Source: Kiritimatiellota bacterium
GTDB lineage: Bacteria; Verrucomicrobiota; Kiritimatiellia; RFP12; UBA1067
Length of the DNA: 37,302 nt
Assembly: GCA_009778475.1 (NCBI GenBank)
Contig: WRJS01000023.1
Span: forward strand, 1-37,302
Direction of reading: 5' to 3'
The position numbers and the translations under genes were made by a program. Below the pieces are notes generated by a model. That model had not been told where the DNA came from, ran no database searches, and was given only the letters and a program-made list of their open reading frames with translations. Shown here in pieces: positions 8,071 to 14,764 of this stretch (position 1 is its first letter; each line of letters starts with the position of its first letter).

Positions 8071-8283
8071 TACTTATATCCTTTCCGGTCAGTCCCCCTC
8101 GTTATTCGCCAATCAAGCACAGAAGTAAAAAATCCGGCCGACCCCGCATACCCGATAAATAAACCTCTTGTCGCCACGTTCCATTCCCATTTGTTGCGTT
8201 GATGATACCCCTCCGTGCCTGTGCCTTTCGTTTTCTCAACAGTGCCGCAACCATTCAGCGCCAATACGTTTAGCGTCGGGCAT
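8070..8283 (-). pseudogene. toxin-tail remnant before the GHSN gene, copy A
   Basis: A minus-strand frame containing GYHQRNKWEWNVATRG runs without its own good start and ends in a TAA that overlaps the next ATG (8068-8072). The ATG supplied by module copy 4 (8281-8283) is in another frame and opens a 15-codon leader, MPDAKRIGAEWLRHC. The sequence is repeated at 8907-9123. It is probably the 3' end of a lost toxin gene that still couples to its partner. Confidence 0.4.
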
Positions 8284-8340
8284 AATGGGATAAATATATC
8301 AGGCGCGGCGGGGCGTTGCAAGCGCAAACTATGTGGGTGT
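8151..8340. repeat. 190-bp direct repeat, copy A
   Basis: This is closely similar over its whole length to 8991-9180, at a constant offset of 840 bases. It spans a promoter-start module, the 15-codon leader and the remnant frame. The 840-base unit between copies carries one GHSN/DAWGQP gene, so the pattern is that of a tandem cassette duplication. Confidence 0.8.
8281..8327 (-). promoter_or_regulatory. promoter-start module, copy 4
   Basis: Minus strand: -35 TTGCAA (8316-8321), a 17-bp spacer ending in TGA, -10 TATATT (8293-8298), ATG (8281-8283) nine bases on. It is identical in these elements to copy 5, since both lie within the 190-bp direct repeat. Confidence 0.75.
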
Positions 8341-8343
8341 TGC

Positions 8344-8910
8344 TCAATTCCATTGCTCCCCTAAAAGATCAATTTTGAAAATGGGCTCATCCATTTCCAC
8401 CTCGGAAGAATGACGCCCCTCTTCATAAAATGCAACACGAGTTTTCCCTTTGATAATGAAAACCTCGCGTCCCCGCCAGACTGCGTCTATCCACAGCACA
8501 ATATCATCGCCGCCGCCGCCCTCATCTCTTTTGTTCCCGCCGAAGGAGTGCATGGCCACCCCTGCCTCCCCGTTGCTGTTTGTCGTGAGCAAAATCATGA
8601 TGGGCTGCCCCCACGCGTCTAGAAAATTCCCGCTCCGTGGCGACATTTCTTGTATCATCTCACGATGCACAAAACGGGGGATGCCTCTCGATCCTGTCAG
8701 GCTGTCCACATATTCAACCAGATTGCTGTGACCGGCTTTCCCCATGACACGATGCATAGGATAAACCATGTGAGACATCATTATTTGGGTTATCGCGTCA
8801 GGGTTTCTTTTCGAGGGCGTTCTGGAAAAATACATTATCAGCGCGGCAATGAGCATACCGTGCAAGATGAACGCCGTCAGCAATAAGATCCGTAACTTCG
8901 CAGTTTTCAT
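8344..8910 (-). CDS. membrane-anchored GHSN/DAWGQP family protein
   Basis: This is the intact 188-residue member of the family. It has an N-terminal transmembrane helix (about residues 8-28), KAGHSNLVEYVDSL, IPRFVHREMI, FLDAWGQPIMILLTTN, GEAGVAMHSFGGNKRDEGGGGDDIVLWID, and a further C-terminal part of about 50 residues. The DAWGQP...GDD pattern is reminiscent of GspG-type pseudopilin C-termini, but no prepilin cleavage motif is seen, so I do not call it a pilin. The ATG overlaps the TGA of the preceding remnant frame (ATGA). Its paralogues lie at 7521-8070 (frameshifted) and 7113-7505 (truncated). Confidence 0.7.
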   Translation of the reverse strand: MKTAKLRILLLTAFILHGMLIAALIMYFSRTPSKRNPDAITQIMMSHMVYPMHRVMGKAGHSNLVEYVDSLTGSRGIPRFVHREMIQEMSPRSGNFLDAWGQPIMILLTTNSNGEAGVAMHSFGGNKRDEGGGGDDIVLWIDAVWRGREVFIIKGKTRVAFYEEGRHSSEVEMDEPIFKIDLLGEQWN

Positions 8911-9123
8911 TGTTGTGATTCTCCTTTGTTTATTCCGGGTGTCATCCTGGAATTAGATCTCCGGCTAAAGCTAGAGGTTTCCCCCTCATACCCGATGAAC
9001 CAGCCCCTGGTCGCCACGTTCCATTCCCATTTGTTGCGTTGATGATACCCCTCCTTGCCTGTGCCTTTCGTTTTGTCAATTGTGCCGCAACCATTCAGCG
9101 CCAATACGTTTGGCGTCGGGCAT
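8907..9123 (-). pseudogene. toxin-tail remnant before the GHSN gene, copy B
   Basis: This is a second copy of the frame with GYHQRNKWEWNVATRG. The 3' part differs from copy A (GESQQ end), and its TGA (8907-8909) overlaps the ATG of the 8344-8910 gene. The module ATG (9121-9123) opens the 15-codon leader MPDAKRIGAEWLRHN in another frame. Conservation of both the remnant and the stop-start overlap in two copies supports a real translational coupling. Confidence 0.4.
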
Positions 9124-9180
9124 AATGGGATAAATATATCAGGCGCGGCGGGGCGTTGCAAGCGCAAACTATGCAGGTGT
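8991..9180. repeat. 190-bp direct repeat, copy B
   Basis: Partner of 8151-8340, differing at scattered positions mostly at its left end. See copy A for content. Confidence 0.8.
9121..9167 (-). promoter_or_regulatory. promoter-start module, copy 5
   Basis: Minus strand: -35 TTGCAA (9156-9161), a 17-bp spacer ending in TGA, -10 TATATT (9133-9138), ATG (9121-9123) nine bases on. The region further upstream, to about 9220, resembles those beyond copies 1 and 2. Confidence 0.75.
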
Positions 9181-9263
9181 CACAAAATCATTACGGAGTA
9201 ATGATTTTTGAAATGCCAAATGTAGGGATAAGCCCCTATTCCCTTTTGTGATAAAATAAATGG

Positions 9264-9818
9264 TCAGTTGTGTTGCTTCACTTTCATTTCGTCCGCTACC
9301 CTTGTGATATTCAGGCGATTGGTGAAAGCCTTGTATTCTTCCGCGTCCGAAAACCTGTCTTTGACCAGCTCCCACGGCTCAGAGAGCAGCATGCGTACAA
9401 CGCGGAGGCCGTTTGTTTCGTATGGCCTATTGCCGCTCAAATCCATAATCGTTGCCCAAAAGGGGGATTTCGGGTCATGCTGTATCAGGATAGGCATCCC
9501 GGGCGGGTCGTTTGTCCGCAACCCGCCTACATAATAAAGATATTTCAGGTGCCTTGAATCCTCAAGCGTTACCCGATCAGGGTCGGCATAAAGGAGTGAT
9601 AATAACCCATAAAACAATTTCGGGTATTCGCCATTGACGAGTGGAACATATTTGTCCCGAAGCCCTGGGTCTGTTAGAACCCTGAACATGCGTCCGAAAT
9701 CATCTCCTCCGTTGATAAACCTGCCCAATATATATCTTACGCCAGCCTCTCTGTACAGAAACGCCAATGTTAAAACTACGGCTATTACCTTCAACAACTT
9801 GATCACGCATGGTCTCAT
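9264..9818 (-). CDS. membrane-anchored protein, YYVGGL/PWELV family
   Basis: The product is 184 residues with a short N-terminal hydrophobic anchor (KLLKVIAVVLTLAFLY). It is a paralogue of the 5828-6343 product: GEYPKLFYGLLSL, YLYYVGGLRTNDPPGMPI, EPWELVKDRFSDAEEYKAFTNRL. Its ATG (9816-9818) overlaps the TGA of an upstream open frame (9815-9949). No promoter module lies directly before it, so it may be co-transcribed from copy 6 with the lipoprotein gene at 9966-10535. The function is unknown; an immunity role is inferred. Confidence 0.7.
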   Translation of the reverse strand: MRPCVIKLLKVIAVVLTLAFLYREAGVRYILGRFINGGDDFGRMFRVLTDPGLRDKYVPLVNGEYPKLFYGLLSLLYADPDRVTLEDSRHLKYLYYVGGLRTNDPPGMPILIQHDPKSPFWATIMDLSGNRPYETNGLRVVRMLLSEPWELVKDRFSDAEEYKAFTNRLNITRVADEMKVKQHN

Positions 9819-9949
9819 TTGCCGCCTCCTGTTTTTACGGTCGGTATCTCAATCCTGTACCACTTAGCGGAGAAGTCGCTTTCTGGCATCTTTTCCCCGC
9901 CCGCAGTCGAACATTTCTTGTGGGCACATGACGATATGATAACCTCAGA
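9815..9949 (-). pseudogene. toxin-tail remnant coupled to the 9264-9818 gene
   Basis: A 44-codon open frame without its own clear start (an internal ATG begins MPESDFSAKWYRIEIP) ends in a TGA that overlaps the following ATG. It includes a SSCAHKKCSTAGG segment. The position and stop-start overlap match the other toxin-tail remnants of the island. No family is recognised. Confidence 0.4.
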
Positions 9950-9965
9950 TTAATCATGTCACACG

Positions 9966-10535
9966 TCACTCAATGCTTTTCAGTTTGGGTTCTGCCACCC
10001 GTTTAAAAACATAACGTAACCCAGCCCCACCACCGCCACCAAAAAACGGGAACGGGCCCAACATCGCGGTTCTTCCCCATGCTCTTCGCACCGCTAAATC
10101 ATGTTCTGGCGTTATACCCAATGCAAACTCCTCGGTATCCCACATCCATAAGATTGGCATCAGCATACCGCCAGCATGGTGTTGGGTGGCTAATGCAATA
10201 CGCCTCGGATAGGGTTTATAAGAAACAATTACTGACCCGGCAGACTTTTCCGCACTACTTATCAGCGTTAACTCCAAATGCGTGTCGGACAGAATTTCCA
10301 CCTGAAAAATATCATTGTCATCCGCTGCATGAGAATATGTAAGCACCTGCCAGAAATTAGGCATCTCCGGGCTTTTATTTTCATACAACCCGTTCAGTGA
10401 ACGCTCTGGATGTTCGAGGAGTTTTGCTTGCTCTTCCCAGTCAGAGAGCATCCGCTTCTCATATCCCGTTAAACACGAACACAGAGGCAAGCAAACCGCA
10501 ACAGAACAAAACATCTGTAGAATTTGAAATCTCAT
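9966..10535 (-). CDS. lipoprotein coupled to an Rhs tip, probable orphan immunity protein
   Basis: The product is 189 residues with a signal peptide ending in the lipobox LCSC (about residue 20). The mature part has no domain I recognise; it carries a glycine run (FFGGGGGAG) near the C-terminus. Its ATG (10533-10535) shares a base with the TGA that ends the Rhs remnant (10535-10537), a TGATG coupling. This is the clearest case in the window of the Rhs-tip/immunity order, and it suggests a periplasmic immunity lipoprotein. The matching toxin is gone: only about 15 residues follow the Rhs core. Confidence 0.7.
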   Translation of the reverse strand: MRFQILQMFCSVAVCLPLCSCLTGYEKRMLSDWEEQAKLLEHPERSLNGLYENKSPEMPNFWQVLTYSHAADDNDIFQVEILSDTHLELTLISSAEKSAGSVIVSYKPYPRRIALATQHHAGGMLMPILWMWDTEEFALGITPEHDLAVRRAWGRTAMLGPFPFFGGGGGAGLRYVFKRVAEPKLKSIE

Positions 10536-11066
10536 CAGGGTTTCCTGTTTAAGTGTAAGTCAAACGAGAATCTTAATCTGCGTTCTTGCCCCAAATAATC
10601 CCACTTGTTAATAGGGTCGTTGGCGCAGAAGCCGTAGAGGTTCAGGCCGCCGCGCTCGCCGACGGGGTCGCGGGAGAGCCAGCCCCTGAGGTTGGGGTTG
10701 TAGTAGCGCGCGCCGTAGTAGTAGAGGGGGAGGGTCGGTGCCCAGCGCCAGGCGCCGGGGGGTGACGATGTCGTCGAGGCACTTGGTGCTGAAGCGGTAG
10801 GGGAACGCGTCCGCCATGAGCCCCGGCTTGGCGGCGGAGCCGCCGAAGGCATCGTACCCGTAGTGGGCCACGGCGGTGCCCGCGCCGTCCACGTATTCCG
10901 TCACATTGCCATTCGCGTCGTAGCAGGGATAATATGCAGGGCTGAACCCCTGCGCCCCCGGGATGACTGCGAGCAGGCGACCCGCGCCCTGAGGTGTGCC
11001 GCTCAGGTCGAGACCCCAGAGGTACCGGGAGGTGCTGGAGGCGGAATATGTGAACATATCAAACAT
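10535..11066 (-). pseudogene. Rhs core remnant, frameshifted, toxin lost
   Basis: From the ATG of promoter module copy 6, the frame reads MFDMFTYSASSTSRYLWG, then LDLSGTPQGAGRLLAV, AYYPCYDANGNVTEYVDGAG, VAHYGYDAFGG and PYRFSTK. These are all standard Rhs core segments. Around 10735-10790 the frame shifts, and the rest (LYYYGARYYNPNLRGWLSRD, then PVGERGGLNLYGF..NDPIN..DYLG) continues in another frame. Normally a toxin of 100 or more residues follows DYLG; here only about 15 residues remain before the stop that overlaps the lipoprotein start. It is a deletion product that joined the promoter start codon to the middle of an Rhs core. Confidence 0.8.
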
Positions 11067-11110
11067 TGTGAAGTAATATATCAGATGTGACTGGGTATTG
11101 CAAGCGCAAA
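11064..11110 (-). promoter_or_regulatory. promoter-start module, copy 6, beside the CRISPR array
   Basis: Minus strand: -35 TTGCAA (11098-11103), 17 bp ending in TGA, -10 TATATT (11075-11080), ATG (11064-11066) eight bases on. The spacer has diverged while both hexamers and spacing are kept. It drives the Rhs remnant leftwards, away from the CRISPR array, whose first repeat begins only 20 bases upstream of the -35. Confidence 0.7.
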
Positions 11111-11123
11111 CCGCGCAGTGCGG

Positions 11124-13466
11124 ACTGGGGCTTGTAGGTTTTTGGATCTTTGATACACTCTTGGACATTGCGCTGGGATACCTTCCCGACTGGGGCTTGT
11201 AGGTTTTTGGATCTTTGATACACTCGGCTCTGGCTTTTATAAGACATCTTTATTACTGGGGCTTGTAGGTTTTTGGATCTTTGATACACTAAATGGTTAA
11301 GGCCTTAATCGCATCGTCAAACTGGGGCTTGTAGGTTTTTGGATCTTTGATACACTTATCCCCTCTTGATAATATAAGCAGGAGTACTGGGGCTTGTAGG
11401 TTTTTGGATCTTTGATACACTTCATTTGCCCAGAGTTGAGCGCGGCTATCACTGGGGCTTGTAGGTTTTTGGATCTTTGATACACTAGTAAGGCACCCCC
11501 CCCTATAGGGGGGTGCACTGGGGCTTGTAGGTTTTTGGATCTTTGATACACTCGTCACACCGCTACCAGCATAAGAAAGAGGACTGGGGCTTGTAGGTTT
11601 TTGGATCTTTGATACACTTTAGAGCAACGCCACGACCACAGCCGAGCAACTGGGGCTTGTAGGTTTTTGGATCTTTGATACACTTGAATATCATCTACCG
11701 TGAAAAGGAAATCGACTGGGGCTTGTAGGTTTTTGGATCTTTGATACACTCCTCACGCGCACCCTCAAGCATACGCCCAAACTGGGGCTTGTAGGTTTTT
11801 GGATCTTTGATACACTTGTTGGCTCCGATGATGCATGAGGTAAATGACTGGGGCTTGTAGGTTTTTGGATCTTTGATACACTGCCGCGCCCTTGAACCAG
11901 CGCGGGTACTCCACTGGGGCTTGTAGGTTTTTGGATCTTTGATACACTTAGTCTAATCAGTAAGAAGAACGTTTTCATACTGGGGCTTGTAGGTTTTTGG
12001 ATCTTTGATACACTAAAGGCGAGTCGCATTTCATGGACGGGGATACTGGGGCTTGTAGGTTTTTGGATCTTTGATACACTAACAACCCGACAGCGGGGGC
12101 GTTCGACACCACTGGGGCTTGTAGGTTTTTGGATCTTTGATACACTTCAAGGTCCAGTGCCTAGGGATCGAGTCGGACTGGGGCTTGTAGGTTTTTGGAT
12201 CTTTGATACACTTTGCCCAGCACAGGGACATCCGCAAACTTGACTGGGGCTTGTAGGTTTTTGGATCTTTGATACACTCGGCATCGTGTCCACCTGCTTC
12301 CGGATGAAACTGGGGCTTGTAGGTTTTTGGATCTTTGATACACTGAAGTGGAGGCGGGGGGATAACCCCCCCCTACTGGGGCTTGTAGGTTTTTGGATCT
12401 TTGATACACTGAGACACCAGCGTAAGCGCGACGTAGAGCCACTGGGGCTTGTAGGTTTTTGGATCTTTGATACACTAAGGCCGCAATGAAGAAAGACCGT
12501 GATGGTACTGGGGCTTGTAGGTTTTTGGATCTTTGATACACTTTTTTACTGATTAGACTATTCTTCTCCCGTACTGGGGCTTGTAGGTTTTTGGATCTTT
12601 GATACACTTACTCGCAACGTGATACTGGCCGCCTACGGACTGGGGCTTGTAGGTTTTTGGATCTTTGATACACTGTACTGCTTGCACTCATCGAAAAAGG
12701 CGTAACTGGGGCTTGTAGGTTTTTGGATCTTTGATACACTCTCGCCCACTTCAGCGCCAGCGCCACCGGCACTGGGGCTTGTAGGTTTTTGGATCTTTGA
12801 TACACTAGATCGTGGCGGCAATCATCGACAAGCTGAACTGGGGCTTGTAGGTTTTTGGATCTTTGATACACTGCGGCACGCCCATCGTCCATCCACCTGA
12901 TCACTGGGGCTTGTAGGTTTTTGGATCTTTGATACACTCATTAGACGTAAAATGGCGAGGCACGAAACACTGGGGCTTGTAGGTTTTTGGATCTTTGATA
13001 CACTCCGGAACCTCAACGGTAAGTAATGTTCATTACTGGGGCTTGTAGGTTTTTGGATCTTTGATACACTAGTTTTTCACGCTGGAGCATAACGCCGTGC
13101 ACTGGGGCTTGTAGGTTTTTGGATCTTTGATACACTTGGTGGCTTTCCTTCGTATAAGGACATTGTACTGGGGCTTGTAGGTTTTTGGATCTTTGATACA
13201 CTACGGGGAGAGAAGCTAGCATAGTCGCCATTACTGGGGCTTGTAGGTTTTTGGATCTTTGATACACTGTCGCTCCTCCTCGTCGGTAAGCGTCCGCCAC
13301 TGGGGCTTGTAGGTTTTTGGATCTTTGATACACTAGCGAAATGTGTTGAGAGCGGTATTCTTCCACTGGGGCTTGTAGGTTTTTGGATCTTTGATACACT
13401 CCTCCTCAGCACCATTCCGTCTCATACCGCACTGGGGCTTGTAGGTTTTTGGATCTTTGATACACT
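11124..13466 (+). CRISPR. type II-C CRISPR array, 36 repeats and 35 spacers
   Basis: A 36-bp repeat starts ACTGGGGCTTGTAGG and ends TTTGATACACT. By eye I see no variant among 36 copies, including both terminal ones. Spacers are 30 bp, except the first, fourth and fifth, which are 29. Orientation is set as plus because bases 1-16 of the repeat pair with the anti-repeat at 18081-18096. The repeat ends in TGATACACT, an extended -10, with TTGTAG 16 bp before it. Each repeat therefore probably starts its own crRNA in the following spacer, as established for Neisseria meningitidis II-C. Spacers 13 and 22 overlap on opposite strands, and spacers 6 and 19 contain C/G hairpins. Confidence 0.97.
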
Positions 13467-13523
13467 CTGTCTTTGCTAACAGATTGCAAAGCATTAGGTT
13501 ATGTGTCATTGAGCCAGAAAAAA
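13467..13523. other. short gap between array and cas2
   Basis: Fifty-seven bases separate the last repeat from the cas2 stop. The gap includes TTTGCTAACAGATTGCAAAG, an imperfect inverted repeat with TTTGC and GCAAA ends. It could belong to an integration leader, but I see no conserved leader motif and cannot decide which array end acquires spacers. Confidence 0.3.
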
Positions 13524-13853
13524 TCAGAAGAAGGAGAGTTGCTCGGGTTCGGGTTCGGGCCGTTTTTTGACGGTGTTCTCAAAGATGTGCATCTCGCTGT
13601 ATTGCTTGTCGGTGACGTAGAGGATGCGGACCTCCCCGTGCGGGGGGACGCCTTGGCGTATGGAGCGGAGAATCGTGTCGGTCAAGCGCTTGTTGTCGCA
13701 AAACCGCACATAGACGGAGAACTGCATCCGGAAAAGGCCCTGCGATTGCAGCAGCTTCCGAAAGACGGTCATGTCCCGACGTTCTTCCTTGGTGTTCGTC
13801 GGGAGGTCAAACATTGCCAGTATCCACATGCTTTTTATCCGCGAACGAATCAT
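13524..13853 (-). CDS. cas2: CRISPR-associated endonuclease Cas2
   Basis: The product is 109 residues from the ATG at 13853. A longer open frame exists, but this start lies two bases after the cas1 stop and gives the expected Cas2 length. The N-terminal beta strand and metal-binding aspartate are seen in MWILAMFDLPTNT (Asp16). It continues with FRKLLQSQGLFRMQFSVYVRFC and VRILYVTDKQY, typical of type II Cas2. Cas2 dimers bridge Cas1 dimers in the spacer integration complex. It is the last gene of the cas9-cas1-cas2 operon and converges on the array, so crRNA transcription that runs past the last repeat would be antisense to it. Confidence 0.93.
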   Translation of the reverse strand: MIRSRIKSMWILAMFDLPTNTKEERRDMTVFRKLLQSQGLFRMQFSVYVRFCDNKRLTDTILRSIRQGVPPHGEVRILYVTDKQYSEMHIFENTVKKRPEPEPEQLSFF

Positions 13854-13855
13854 GG

Positions 13856-14764
13856 TCACTGGAAGCAGGGCTTGGGCAAACGAAGCCCTTCCTCCCCCCA
13901 TCCAAAGACGTTGACCAGCGAGCTCGCCAGCCGCTGGATGATGTAGAACAGCGGTTCGTTGTTCCCTTCAATTTTTATTGGCATCAGGAGCTGCCGCACG
14001 ATGTTGGCCTTGTCCTCTTTCGTGAGGCCGCCCGCCTGACATTTCCCGTCAGCCGTCCAGCGATACGCCGCCCAATCCACATACGCGCGGAAGGGTTCCA
14101 TCAGGTCATCCGCCAAACAGAAACTGTTGTCGCGATGATGATGGTGGACACCCAAGCCGGGGTGCAAACCCGTGGAGCAGATGGCGCGTGCCGTCATCGC
14201 GCGAAGCACGGTGTAACCGTAGTTCAGCAGGGCGTTGATCCCGGGTGCGTCGCGATCCCGTGAGAAATCCACGTCGCCGAAAAGTTTCGACCAGTACAGT
14301 TTTGCGCCTTGCGCCTCCACGTTGTCCGGGTCGCCGGAGAAAACCCGCGCCGGGAATTCGCCAAGCCCATAATCCGTGCCATACACGTGGCGCAACAGCG
14401 CCGCCTGATGCTCGAGCTTGGAGCGGACGATCTCCTGCCAGAGCCGTTTCATCACGGGCTTGGAGGCATCGGCCTGCTGGCGGAAGCGCGTGGCGGGCTG
14501 GTGGTGCACACCGAAGGGGAGGCACATCGAGGCGGGCATCGCGTTGCGGTCGCAGAACACGACGCACACGCCCGCCTTCGAGAGCTCCGCGATGGCGGGC
14601 TGGGTCATGCTGACGTGCGGAGAGGAAAGGATCAGCACGCCGATGTCGTCAACGGGCATCGTGACATCTTCCTCCCCCTTGCGCTCGACAACCAGCAACT
14701 TGTTTTCGTAGCACAGGAAGACAGGGCCTTCCGTGATGTCGATAATACGGTTAGTCGTTGGCAT
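13856..14764 (-). CDS. cas1: CRISPR-associated integrase Cas1 (type II)
   Basis: The product is 302 residues from the ATG at 14764, with GAGG seven bases upstream. An upstream TTG start in the same frame is less likely. The family pattern is clear: an N-terminal beta domain (RIIDITEGPVFLCYENKLLVV), the catalytic Glu150 in NVEAQGAKLYW, then GLHPGLGVHHHH with the catalytic histidine and DDLMEPFR with the third metal ligand. It integrates new spacers together with Cas2. The start overlaps the cas9 stop by 14 bases, so the genes are probably translationally coupled. No csn2 or cas4 is nearby, consistent with type II-C. Confidence 0.95.
   Translation of the reverse strand: MPTTNRIIDITEGPVFLCYENKLLVVERKGEEDVTMPVDDIGVLILSSPHVSMTQPAIAELSKAGVCVVFCDRNAMPASMCLPFGVHHQPATRFRQQADASKPVMKRLWQEIVRSKLEHQAALLRHVYGTDYGLGEFPARVFSGDPDNVEAQGAKLYWSKLFGDVDFSRDRDAPGINALLNYGYTVLRAMTARAICSTGLHPGLGVHHHHRDNSFCLADDLMEPFRAYVDWAAYRWTADGKCQAGGLTKEDKANIVRQLLMPIKIEGNNEPLFYIIQRLASSLVNVFGWGEEGLRLPKPCFQ

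Noticed and set aside
8070..8327. 85-residue protein starting at the TTG within the module -35 region
   Set aside because: That start lies upstream of the predicted transcript start, so it cannot be used from this promoter; treated as a remnant frame.
8344..8910. Type II secretion pseudopilin GspG
   Set aside because: DAWGQP and GDD segments recall GspG, but the prepilin peptidase site and the usual N-terminal helix are absent.
11059..13415. Repetitive peptide frames across the CRISPR array (for example YQRSKNLQAPV or VSKIQKPTSPS repeats)
   Set aside because: These are translations of the 36-bp repeat with 30-bp spacers; the 66-base unit keeps frame by chance.
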